A DNA stretch of 64,000 nt, from assembly GCA_964569795.1 (NCBI GenBank), contig CAZMVB010000004.1, forward strand, positions 124,001 through 188,000, given 5' to 3'. How positions within the stretch are numbered: the first letter of the stretch is position 1; the number at the start of each line of letters is the position of its first letter. This DNA comes from JAHJDS01 sp964569795. Its GTDB lineage: Bacteria; Desulfobacterota; Desulfarculia; Desulfarculales; JAHJDS01. The notes beneath the pieces are model-generated. The model was not told the DNA's origin and ran no database searches. It saw nothing but the letters and a program-made list of their open reading frames with translations. The translations under genes and the position numbers were made by a program. This document shows positions 51,301-58,577 of this stretch, piece by piece.

Positions 51301-51636
51301 TTACTTGGTGCGCTGATCGGGCGCAACGTAAAAGTACCGATCATCCTCTCGCCTCACGACGCCTCGGCTCAGGGCCGCTCTCAGGACCACCTTCACGCGG
51401 TCTGAAGGATTCGTTGAGGCGATATCAGACGTTATCAGGGCGTCACAGACCTTCTCGGCGGTGACACCGCTTTTGGCCTTCGTCGCCTCGATGATGAACT
51501 GGGCTGAGGTCCCCTCACGCCACTCACCTCGGGCCAAGGTTTCGCTCTTGGGCTTTGGGGCGGCCTTGGGAGCGGCCTTCGCAGCCTTCTTCTTCGGGGC
51601 AGCCTTTTTCCTGGTCGCCTTTTTGCTTTGTGCCAT
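51301..51636 (-). CDS. Histone H1-like Lys/Ala-rich tail protein
   Basis: The 111-residue protein starts with about 30 residues made almost only of Lys, Ala, Pro and Ser (KKAAPKKKAAKAAPKAAPKP), followed by a compact region of about 75 residues (TSAQFIIEATKAKSGVTAEKVCDALITSDI ... VKVVLRAALSRGVVRREDDRYFYV) that looks like a small winged helix. This resembles bacterial nucleoid proteins with H1-like tails and suggests non-specific DNA binding. No named family was recognised. It lies between two other element genes on the same strand. Confidence 0.6.
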   Translation of the reverse strand: MAQSKKATRKKAAPKKKAAKAAPKAAPKPKSETLARGEWREGTSAQFIIEATKAKSGVTAEKVCDALITSDIASTNPSDRVKVVLRAALSRGVVRREDDRYFYVAPDQRTK

Positions 51637-51638
51637 TT

Positions 51639-51845
51639 TTAATTCTCCTTGTTTTGAATGTAGGTGTGAAGCTCCTGGCGAAGATGGCTGAGAGCCACTC
51701 GCATTCCAACTCCTCGCCCATTCCAGTAGGCTCTGCTCACCTCGTGGTAGCTCACACGTTCTGAAGCCTCCTTGGCTTCTCTTTCCTCGTGCTCGAGCCT
51801 GGCGTCAACTAGGGCAGCAAACTTTTCGATTGACATGTCGTTCAT
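51639..51845 (-). CDS. Small charged protein of the element
   Basis: The 68-residue protein is helical and rich in Glu, Arg and Lys (IEKFAALVDARLEHEEREAKEASERV). AGAAGGAGAAC before the ATG is a strong ribosome site, and a promoter-like TTTACT-16-TATATA lies about 55-80 bases upstream. It is the first gene of the short minus-strand transcript that ends with the recombinase. Function unknown. Confidence 0.6.
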   Translation of the reverse strand: MNDMSIEKFAALVDARLEHEEREAKEASERVSYHEVSRAYWNGRGVGMRVALSHLRQELHTYIQNKEN

Positions 51846-51898
51846 TTTTGTTCTCCTTCTGTTCACGTTAGTTCCACGGGCCAACGCCCTTAGTTTTT

Positions 51899-51926
51899 TA
51901 TATACTTGATGGCCCGTTAAAGTAAA
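51899..51926 (-). promoter_or_regulatory. Possible promoter of the recombinase transcript
   Basis: On the minus strand TTTACT (51926-51921), 16 bases, then TATATA (51904-51899) in an AT-rich gap about 55 bases before the first gene of the transcript leading to the recombinase. Confidence 0.45.
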
Positions 51927-51934
51927 CAAAAAAA

Positions 51935-52273
51935 TCACGCTGTGTAATTTTTTCCTCGGCTGAGAACATCCTTGACGGTTTGGGGATACCACCTGCCGCC
52001 ACGGGCGCTCTTGACGCCCCGAGCGTTCAGGGCGGCCGCAATCCCCGACAGGGTCTTGACGCCTGCCGCCCTGATGCCTGTGATCAAGTCCAGCATTTTT
52101 GCGGCAAATAAATCGGCGGCCTCCTGCCGCACCTTCAGGGACCGACGGCGGGCCTCTTCCAAGTTGATCGGATTCCCGAGACGGACGCCTCGGGCCTTGG
52201 CCGCCTTCAGGGCCGCCTTCGTCCGTTTACAAAACTTAGCTACAAAAAAATTGCTTTCTGGGGAAATTATTTC
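51935..52273 (-). pseudogene. C-terminal remnant of a small serine resolvase
   Basis: The open frame reads RTKAALKAAKARGVRLGNP and ends GIRAAGVKTLSGIAAALNARGVKSARGGRWYPQTVKDVL, the well-known linker and helix-turn-helix end of small serine resolvases. The catalytic N-terminal domain with its Ser is absent: an in-frame stop lies just upstream and the remaining codons have no usual start except a TTG at 52162. It is therefore a 5'-truncated gene, though a TTG-started DNA-binding peptide of 75 residues is possible. Confidence 0.7.
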
Positions 52274-52283
52274 ACTGTGCTAA

Positions 52284-52607
52284 AAACCCAGGGGTAGGCA
52301 GAGGTCGGAAGGCGATCGCCCCAGGACGGGCCGCTCCTGTGGCCGTAGGCACAGAAAAAGGGCCGCCCCAGATGAATCCAGGGCGGCCCGTGTCCCCTGG
52401 CCAACCAGCCCCTGGGGGGAGGAGACAAACCCCAGCAGGCCTCGGGCATTGAGGTGGCCACGGCGGGCTGTGGTTTCAAAGTTTTGGGATTATGGCCGCC
52501 CCCAACCCAAGCCTGCTGGGGGCAGCCATCGCCCACGGGCCGCCAAGCGGAAAACCATCTCGGTAAGGGGCATACGTTCCCACTTGACTACCCTCGGCCC
52601 AAATCAA
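52284..52607. other. Non-coding stretch between element operons
   Basis: No supported gene. The stretch is GC-rich with several hairpins, including the terminator at 52355-52389 and a GGGGGCAGCC/GGCTG...CCCCC type repeat around 52490-52530. It separates the resolvase remnant from the five-gene minus-strand group upstream. Confidence 0.45.
52355..52389 (-). terminator. Intrinsic terminator of the element's upstream operon
   Basis: On the minus strand GGGCCGCCC (52389-52381) pairs with GGGCGGCCC (52368-52360), followed by TTTTT (52359-52355). It would end the transcript coming from the genes at 54328-52608. Confidence 0.75.
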
Positions 52608-53348
52608 TCAAGCCTTGGTTGAGTACAAGCCGCTCCTACGGCCCTTCAACGGCGGTGGCGGTGCCGCCTCTGGATAAATTTCCAGAAGCTTCTTTCTGGT
52701 CACGCCGAACTGCTTCAACTCCTCGTCCGACAACGACAACAGCGACGGCGGATACTTATCACGGTCGGTCATCTTGGAAACCGCTTTGCGGACGATGTTG
52801 TCCTGGGCAGCCTTTACGGCCAGCGGTGCCTTACCCGACTTCAGGTCGGCCTGGCTGATAGTCAAGAGGCTCAGGGTCGGCATTTTTGGATCAGGAGGCG
52901 GAAGCACGTCCTCACCACCAACCTTGCGGGCCTTGACCATCAGACGCCCCACCTTATTGTGGTTGTGGACCAGGGCCTCGGCCTCCTTGATGGCGGCGAC
53001 GTAGTCAGCCTGAAGTTGGTTGACCCGTTCCATCACGCCAGCGAACTCCTCCGCCAGGATGGCCTGCTTTTCAAGACCCTCTTGCCAGACGGCCTCGATC
53101 AGATCGGCTGAGGTGAGGGCTTCCAGGGCGGCCTGTTCCTCAACAAGCCGCTCCTGCCGCTCCTCAATCATACCTTCGGCCTTTTTCTTGCGGGCTGGAT
53201 CGGACATGAGGACTGCCGCCTTTACTTCGCGCGCCAAGACCTCCAGTTCACCCTTGAGGCCGTTGATACGCCTTTCGATGATTCGGCGCTCTTGGGACTC
53301 GGTGGCCTGAAATTTTTCCAGGGCTACCCACGATTCAACATCCATCAT
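52608..53348 (-). CDS. Coiled-coil protein of unknown function (element)
   Basis: The 246-residue protein is predicted mostly helical, with long charged heptad-like stretches (residues about 10-135, rich in Glu, Arg, Ala) and a more globular C-terminal part (MPTLSLLTISQADL ... LSLSDEELKQFGVTRKKLLEIYPEA). No signal peptide. No family recognised. It overlaps the upstream 90-residue gene by four bases, indicating one operon. Confidence 0.6.
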   Translation of the reverse strand: MMDVESWVALEKFQATESQERRIIERRINGLKGELEVLAREVKAAVLMSDPARKKKAEGMIEERQERLVEEQAALEALTSADLIEAVWQEGLEKQAILAEEFAGVMERVNQLQADYVAAIKEAEALVHNHNKVGRLMVKARKVGGEDVLPPPDPKMPTLSLLTISQADLKSGKAPLAVKAAQDNIVRKAVSKMTDRDKYPPSLLSLSDEELKQFGVTRKKLLEIYPEAAPPPPLKGRRSGLYSTKA

Positions 53349-53617
53349 TTCTCTCCTTCATCTTTCGGCCACAGCTGGGGCGAGTTGGGGTAGATTGCCG
53401 CCATGCCGCCCTTCGCTTTTCCGGCCGCAACCTTGGCTCTTTGATCGGCTGCTTGCCGAGCGGTGTTCTCGTACCAGTCCGTCTCGGGCGGCGAGGCCTT
53501 CTGGCGGTCCTCGGCCAGCCCGTCAACGACACCCTTCTTCACCGATTCGGCCAGCAGGTCCACTTCCTGGCTCTCCACGGCCTTCTGCTCGGGGGTCTTG
53601 TTTTTCATGTCACTCAT
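53345..53617 (-). CDS. Small hydrophilic protein (element)
   Basis: The 90-residue protein is highly charged and Ala/Lys-rich (RQAADQRAKVAAGKAKGG), with no hydrophobic segment or known motif. It is coupled by four-base overlap to the coiled-coil gene downstream and sits one base after the 77-residue gene. Function unknown. Confidence 0.55.
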   Translation of the reverse strand: MSDMKNKTPEQKAVESQEVDLLAESVKKGVVDGLAEDRQKASPPETDWYENTARQAADQRAKVAAGKAKGGMAAIYPNSPQLWPKDEGEK

Positions 53618-53618
53618 T

Positions 53619-53852
53619 TCACACTCCTAGCTTTCGTTGCTCTGCCAGCAACTCTTTAACGTTCATCTTCTTGATTCGGGCCAGCGAGTCTGCTACCAGC
53701 GCCTCAGCCTCGGCCCGTTCCTCTGGGGGCAGCAGATCAATCAACCTCCGCCACTCAGCCTCCAACCTTTCTGTTGGCCACTTGATGGGGTCGCTCAGGT
53801 CGCCGTATTCGGCCTGTTCAATTTTCAATAGCCGTCTCATGGATGATTTCAT
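53619..53852 (-). CDS. Small helical protein (element)
   Basis: The 77-residue protein is charged and helical (LEAEWRRLIDLLPPEERAEAEALVADSLARIKKM). It overlaps the DUF5681-like gene by four bases. In phage packaging regions such small genes often sit beside DUF5681 or terminase genes, but nothing in this sequence proves such a role. Confidence 0.55.
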   Translation of the reverse strand: MKSSMRRLLKIEQAEYGDLSDPIKWPTERLEAEWRRLIDLLPPEERAEAEALVADSLARIKKMNVKELLAEQRKLGV

Positions 53853-54328
53853 AACCGCTCCTCCAGCGCCGCCAGCCGACGCTCAATTTCTGTCAACTCG
53901 ATAGTCTTCCGGTGGACTTCCAGAACAGCCGCAACACTCTTCGCCTCCTCTGGCGTCAGCCGCCCCTCGGCCAACTCAAGGACGACCTGGGCGCTTGCCT
54001 CAAGCAGTTCCTGACTGCCCGCCAGCTTCGGCAGGGTCAGGCTGACAGGTTTATCCTTGGCTGGTGGGACGAGGCGACTGATTATCAGCTTGATGGCTTC
54101 CAGGTCGCCGCCACGGGCCAAACGCACCAACCGCTCAACGATGGCCGTCACGTCCTCATCCTTGCTCATCAGCTGTTGGGCAAGGATCGTGGCGCGATGC
54201 CTGTAGCCAGGTTTGGGGCCAGACGGATTACCCGACACACCCTTGACGAACTGGCCGTTGGCATTTCGCTGAGTTTTGCCTGTGCCAGCAGGCTTGGACT
54301 TCTTCCTTTTCCTTTTCACGTCGGCCAA
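53849..54328 (-). CDS. DUF5681-like (phage-associated) protein
   Basis: The 159-residue protein opens with a Lys-rich tail and RNANGQFVKGVSGNPSGPKPGYRHRAT, the N-terminal signature seen in DUF5681 proteins, many of which lie beside phage terminase genes. The rest is helical (IVERLVRLARGGDLEAIKLIISRLVPP ... RKTIELTEIERRLAALEERL). It heads the four-gene group ending at 52608. This is the clearest phage hint in the element, but no terminase large subunit is present. Confidence 0.7.
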   Translation of the reverse strand: MADVKRKRKKSKPAGTGKTQRNANGQFVKGVSGNPSGPKPGYRHRATILAQQLMSKDEDVTAIVERLVRLARGGDLEAIKLIISRLVPPAKDKPVSLTLPKLAGSQELLEASAQVVLELAEGRLTPEEAKSVAAVLEVHRKTIELTEIERRLAALEERL

Positions 54329-54659
54329 TCAACTACCTCCGTAGTTTGGGGTGATTTGAAAATTGCTCCAATCCTCGTCAAGGCGTAAGCCGTCCAAACA
54401 GGTTTTGCTTGCAAAACCCTTTCGCCGTATACGAAGCCCAACCGGAGGGAGAGGAACAAACGAAGCGATAGCGAGGTTCCGACCCGACGGGCAGGGCCGT
54501 ATACGGCCAGTTCCGTAGGAACGTCTTATTATGCCGACACGATTTGAATTAATTTTGTAGTGATTACAGACAAGTAAAAAGCGATACCCCGTAATCCCAC
54601 AATGGCTGGAATTACGGGGTAAGGAGTTGGTGGGATACTGGGCCAGTAAACGGCGAGGC
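54329..54659. other. Non-coding region with palindromes inside the element
   Basis: No supported gene. It contains a 14-base perfect palindrome GGCCGTATACGGCC at 54495-54508, a related CCGTATACG near 54423-54431, and a long hairpin with arms 54585-54598 and 54608-54621 (one mismatch). The stretch between 54530 and 54600 is AT-rich. Such features fit an origin, a regulator-binding site or a promoter region for the gene group starting at 54328. Confidence 0.4.
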
Positions 54660-55343
54660 CTATTTTTCCTTGGTGGGCCAAACCTTGAAGTCGGCCAACT
54701 TTTGCTTCCATTCCTTGGTGTTGGTAACGAACGGTTGGCGGCCATGTTCTGTCCAGTATCCAATGGCGTAAACGTTGTGGCCCTGGGAACCGATACGGCC
54801 AACCTTGCGAATGATGCCTGCCTCATCCATTGCTTTGAGGTATTGCCTGTAGGTGGATACAGACATACCCAAATCCTTGGCGTCCTTTTCTGGATCAGCT
54901 TCGAAAAGGACGAGCTCTCGCCGTTTGATTTTGCCCTTGTCCTTGCCGCTCTTGACTTCCACCTCAATGTAGGCGCAACCCTTTTTGACCTTGTCGGCCA
55001 GGTTGATTGTGCCTTCCCTGCTCCTCGTTTTGTCCCAGCAATAGTTGCGCATGTCGGCCATCCTTTCTGCTCGGTCAAAGGCTTTCTTGACGCCCTTGTT
55101 GTTGAGTTGCCAAACCAGAGGCCACAAATCCCTGGGCTTGGACTTGAGGTCGGCGGCGAAGGCGGCCTTGGTGCGGGAAAGCTCCCGCTCCCACCGCTCC
55201 AGTTCAGCCTTGATGTAAGCCCGCCGTTCCGGCCCTTCTGGCATCTCATCTGCGTTGGCCTGGATGCCTTTCCTGATACCGACGAGCTTCCGCTTGTTCC
55301 GCTTGAGTAGATCATTCAGTTCCGTCACAACCTTGGCCTCCAC
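54660..55343 (-). CDS. Hypothetical protein with C-terminal winged-helix-like domain
   Basis: The 227-residue protein has a helical N-terminal half (coiled, rich in Lys/Arg/Glu) and a C-terminal DNA-binding-like segment AKDLGMSVSTYRQYLKAMDEAGIIRKVGRIGSQGHNVYAIGYW (about residues 155-200), resembling the winged helix of replication initiators and transcription regulators. It is the gene nearest the right junction and faces the palindrome-rich region, so a replication or regulatory role on the element is plausible but not shown. Confidence 0.55.
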   Translation of the reverse strand: MEAKVVTELNDLLKRNKRKLVGIRKGIQANADEMPEGPERRAYIKAELERWERELSRTKAAFAADLKSKPRDLWPLVWQLNNKGVKKAFDRAERMADMRNYCWDKTRSREGTINLADKVKKGCAYIEVEVKSGKDKGKIKRRELVLFEADPEKDAKDLGMSVSTYRQYLKAMDEAGIIRKVGRIGSQGHNVYAIGYWTEHGRQPFVTNTKEWKQKLADFKVWPTKEK

Positions 55344-55480
55344 CTCGACCTGAATTCCTGGGCTCGGGGCTGGGGAGGTGGCCCCAGCCCCTCAACCGCC
55401 TGGCCAGACGGTGCCCAGGAAATTGTGTTAACACGCCGCTGCCTCCATCACAGTTGGACCAGCAGCGAGGGAGAGATTTA

Positions 55481-56200
55481 TTAGATAAAAATACTCGGCA
55501 GGCGCCGGGCGAGCATGGTCTTGCCCGCCCCGGGCGGGCCGATCATCAGCAGGTTGTGCGACCCGGCGGCGGCGATCTCCAGGGCCCGCTTGACGTGCTC
55601 CTGGCCGCGGACGTCGGCCAGGTCCAGCAGGTCGTCTAAGGGGCGGTCGAACAGGGCGGCCAGGTCCACCCGGACCTCGCTCAGGCGGCCCGTGCCGTTG
55701 AAGTGCTCGACCACCTCGGGCAGGTACTCGGCGGTCAGCACGGTCAGGCCCTCGACCAGGGCCGCCTCCTCGCCGTTTTCCGCAGGCACGATCAGGCCGG
55801 CCAGCTCGTTGTCCCGGGCGGCCAGGGCCAGGGGCAGCACCCCCTTAACCGCCTTGAGCCGGCCGTCCAGGGACAGCTCGCCGACCATCAGGTGTTCGCC
55901 CAGGCTGTCCTGGTCCACCAGGCCCGAGGCGGCCAAAAGCCCCATGGCCACGGGCAGGTCAAAGGCCGAGCCCTCCTTGCGCACGTCGGCCGGGGCCAGA
56001 TTGACCGTGATCCGCTTGGCCGGATAGGGATACCCCGAGTTCTTGAGCGCGGCCTTGACCCGGTCCTTGCTCTCCTTGACCGCGCCCTCGGGCAGCCCGA
56101 CCGTGGTAAACCCGGGCAGCCCGGCCGAGATGTCCACCTCGACCTCGACCAAATAGGCGTCCACGCCCAAGACGGCGCCGGCGGTCACTTTGGCCAGCAT
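55481..56200 (-). pseudogene. comM: comM (yifB) 5' portion, interrupted by the element
   Basis: This portion encodes the first 237 residues of ComM: MLAKVTAGAVLGVDAYLVEVEVDISAGLPGFTTVGLPEGAVKESKDRV (the family start), the Lon-like N-terminal domain, and the AAA+ Walker A GPPGAGKTMLARRLPSI. The last genuine codons are at about 55492; three further element-derived codons (FI then stop) end the frame at 55481. A short product could be made but would lack Walker B. The gene follows the YhaM-like gene after 48 bases in the purL operon direction. Confidence 0.92.
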
Positions 56201-56248
56201 GCAAATCCCCTGAGAGCGATCCGGGTCCGTCCTGTTCCGCCGGTGGAG

Positions 56249-57304
56249 TCAGGACTTGAACAGATCCGGCTGGCGGCCGTCGTACTCTTCCGGGTCGGCG
56301 GTCGGGTCCCCGGCCTCCGGGCCGGCCAGGCCACCGTTCGAAACCGGATCGGGCCCGATATAGAAGAACCGCTCCATCAGGTTGTTGTAGGGCGACCAGT
56401 GGGCCTCGGGGTCGCCGTGACGGTCGATGAACCGCCGCCGGGCGTCGGCCTTGGCGTCCAGGTCGTCCAGTTGATGCAGGATCATGGCCTCCAGGGTGGC
56501 CGGTCTCACCGGCGAGCCGAACTCGGGCGAGCCGTGGTGGCTCAGGATCAGGTGGCCGACCAGCAGGCCGACCCGCTCGCCGATCCCGGCGGCCCGGGCC
56601 TTGGCCGCCACCAGCTCGGCCCCGAGCACGATGTGGCCCACCAGTCGTCCGGCGTCGGTGTAGTCGATCTTGAGGCGGTACTCGAACTCGTCGATCTTGC
56701 CGATGTCGTGGAGCAGGGCCCCGCACAGGAGCAGTTGGGCGTTGGTCTCCGGGTAGTGCTCGGCCGCCCGGGCGCACAGACCGGCCACGGACAGGGTGTG
56801 CTCCAGCAGCCCGCCCAGGTAGGCGTGGTGAAAGCGCTTGGCCGCCGGGGCCCGGCGGAACTTCTCGGCCACGGCCGGGTCGCCGAACACGGCCTCGATC
56901 AGGCCCTTGAGCTCGGGCTGGTCGATCCGGGCCCGCCAGGCGTCCAGTTCGGACCACATCTCGGTTAAATCGCGCGGGCTGACGGGCAGGAAATCCGCCG
57001 GATCGATCTCTTCCTCGGCCATGAGCCGGGCGTTGTCGATGACCAGTTGGGTCTTGCCCTGAAAGACGTTGGTCCGGCCCGAGACCTCGACCACCCGGTC
57101 GCAGCCGACCGCCTGGTTCATGGCCTCGGCCAGGTCCCAGACCTTGGCCTCGATGCTGCCGGTCCTGTCGGTCAGGGTCAGGGCCAGGTACGGCTTGCCG
57201 GTTCGGGTGACGAGCAGGTTCTTGGCGGCGACCACGAACCGGCCGGCGACCTCGTCGTCGGGCGGCAGGGCCATGAGTTCGGCCACGCTGACCAGGCGGC
57301 TCAC
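56249..57304 (-). CDS. YhaM-like OB-fold/HD-domain 3'-5' exoribonuclease
   Basis: The 351-residue protein has an OB-fold (about residues 15-100, GKPYLALTLTDRTGSIEAKVWDLAE) and an HD phosphohydrolase domain (about 150-290, with FHHAYLGGLLEHTLSVAGLC, GALLHDIGKIDEFEY and GHLILSHHGSPEFGSP), the layout of YhaM. YhaM trims RNA and DNA from the 3' end. GTG 57304 is chosen as start; an AGGGA site lies six bases before and the stop of the upstream gene overlaps it by four bases. The long frame upstream is noise. It ends 48 bases before comM. Confidence 0.87.
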   Translation of the reverse strand: MSRLVSVAELMALPPDDEVAGRFVVAAKNLLVTRTGKPYLALTLTDRTGSIEAKVWDLAEAMNQAVGCDRVVEVSGRTNVFQGKTQLVIDNARLMAEEEIDPADFLPVSPRDLTEMWSELDAWRARIDQPELKGLIEAVFGDPAVAEKFRRAPAAKRFHHAYLGGLLEHTLSVAGLCARAAEHYPETNAQLLLCGALLHDIGKIDEFEYRLKIDYTDAGRLVGHIVLGAELVAAKARAAGIGERVGLLVGHLILSHHGSPEFGSPVRPATLEAMILHQLDDLDAKADARRRFIDRHGDPEAHWSPYNNLMERFFYIGPDPVSNGGLAGPEAGDPTADPEEYDGRQPDLFKS

Positions 57305-57753
57305 GGGCTTCCCTTTCCAGAGGCGGTCAGGCCGGCCACCACTCTCCGGGCCACCTCCCCCAGGTCGGCCCCGACCGGCGAGACCTCGAGCCAGGCCGCG
57401 GCTGACCGGCGCAGCATGGCGTTGACCGCCGGCTCGGCCCCGCCCCGGAGGTCGGTCCTCAGGCAGACCACCGGGATTTTCCGGGCGAAACAATAGCCGC
57501 ACTCGAAGGCCGTGCCCGCGTCGGCGTCCGGACCGTCGAGCACGGCGACCACCGCCTCGGCCCGGTCCAGGCCGGCCAGGCAGCGGTCAAAGATCCGCTT
57601 CGGGTTGAGCGCCGTGCCCGGCTCGTGATCGTTCTGCTGGGGCAGGATGACCGACACCCCCGGCCCGGCCGATTCCAGGGCGGCGGCCAGCTCCCGATTG
57701 AACCGCCGTTCGGCCAGGGTGAACAGGGGGCCGGCCAGATAGATCAGCATCAA
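57301..57753 (-). CDS. Nucleoside 2-deoxyribosyltransferase
   Basis: The 150-residue enzyme exchanges bases on deoxyribosides. The N-terminal MLIYLAGPLFTLAERRFNREL, ILPQQND, the DRAEAVVAVLDGPDADAGTAFECGYCFARKIPVV block with the catalytic Glu region, and LRTDLR fit the family. It overlaps purQ and the YhaM-like gene by four bases each, so salvage of bases is coupled to purine synthesis. Confidence 0.88.
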   Translation of the reverse strand: MMLIYLAGPLFTLAERRFNRELAAALESAGPGVSVILPQQNDHEPGTALNPKRIFDRCLAGLDRAEAVVAVLDGPDADAGTAFECGYCFARKIPVVCLRTDLRGGAEPAVNAMLRRSAAAWLEVSPVGADLGEVARRVVAGLTASGKGSP

Positions 57754-58577
57754 CCGAATCTGTCCCGCAGGTACTGGACGCCGTTTTGAAAGATGCGGAC
57801 CCCGGGGCCGGGCCCCTGGGGCAGGGGCTCGCCGGCCCGCAACAGGGCCTCCTTGCGCCGGGTCCAGGCGGGGTGGTTGGTCCAGTGGAGGTGGGCCTCG
57901 GGGTGGGGCATCAGGCCGAAGACCCGGCCGGTCGGATCGCAGATCCCGGCGATGTCGTGGAGCGACCCGTTGGGGTTGGCGGGCCAGCTTCCCTGGGCCG
58001 GGCGGCCCTGGTCATCGGCGTAGCGGACCGCCACCTGGGCTTGGTCCTCGATCCGCCCCAGGACCTCGTCCGGGGCGAAGAACTTGCCCTCGCCGTGCCG
58101 GATGGGCAGGTCGATGGTCTCCATCCCGGCGGTGAAGACGCACCGGGACTCGGGCTCGACCGCCAGCGTTACCCACCGGTCCTGAAAATTGCCGCAGTCG
58201 TTGGCGATCAGGGCCACCCGCCGGCTCCGGTAGTCCTGGTCAAAACCGGGCAGCAGACCCAGGTTGACCATGACCTGGAAGCCGTTGCAGATGCCGATGA
58301 TCAGTTTTTCGTCGGCGATGAATTTGGTCAGGGCGTCGCCCAGGCCCGTGGCCAGCCGGTTGGCCAGGACCACCCCGGCCCCATGGTCGTCGGCGTAGGA
58401 AAAGCCGCCGATCACGGCCAGGAGGTGAAAGTCATCCAGCTTGACCTGACCGCCGACCAGGAGGTTGACGTGGACCGGGCTGACCTCGGCCCCGGCCAGC
58501 TCCAGGGCCGAGGCGGTTTCATAGTCGCAGTTCAGACCGTAGCCGGTCAGCACCAGGGCTCGGGGTCTTCCGGTCAC
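57750..58577 (-). CDS. purQ: Phosphoribosylformylglycinamidine synthase, glutaminase subunit
   Basis: The 275-residue amidotransferase releases ammonia for PurL. It shows LVLTGYGLNCDYETASALELAGAEV, IGGFSYADDHGAG, the catalytic Cys in IIGICNGFQVMVNLGLLPG and the His/Glu pair in LMPHPEAHLHW. GTG 58577 gives a four-base overlap with purL; the longer frame beyond it has no conservation. It is longer than the short Bacillus-type PurQ and resembles the glutaminase domain of large PurL. Confidence 0.92.
   Translation of the reverse strand: MTGRPRALVLTGYGLNCDYETASALELAGAEVSPVHVNLLVGGQVKLDDFHLLAVIGGFSYADDHGAGVVLANRLATGLGDALTKFIADEKLIIGICNGFQVMVNLGLLPGFDQDYRSRRVALIANDCGNFQDRWVTLAVEPESRCVFTAGMETIDLPIRHGEGKFFAPDEVLGRIEDQAQVAVRYADDQGRPAQGSWPANPNGSLHDIAGICDPTGRVFGLMPHPEAHLHWTNHPAWTRRKEALLRAGEPLPQGPGPGVRIFQNGVQYLRDRFG

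Larger units (their letters stand above)
49378..55490. mobile_element. 6.1-kb integrative element in comM
   Basis: Both boundaries are set by the two comM halves: the left junction around 49376-49378 and the right around 55490-55492 share only AT, the dinucleotide expected for serine recombinase crossover. The element has visibly lower GC than the host and all its genes lie on the minus strand: a hypothetical wHTH-like protein, a DUF5681-like protein, three small unknowns, a resolvase remnant, small unknowns and the recombinase. No capsid, tail, conjugation or antibiotic resistance gene is present. It resembles a small satellite-like or decayed phage-derived island. Confidence 0.88.

Noticed and set aside
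54329..55315. 328-codon frame overlapping the wHTH-like gene
   Set aside because: Ser/Arg/Pro-rich shadow frame with no motif; the 227-residue frame has sensible composition.
49400..55490. Integrative conjugative element
   Set aside because: No relaxase, coupling protein or type IV secretion genes are present.
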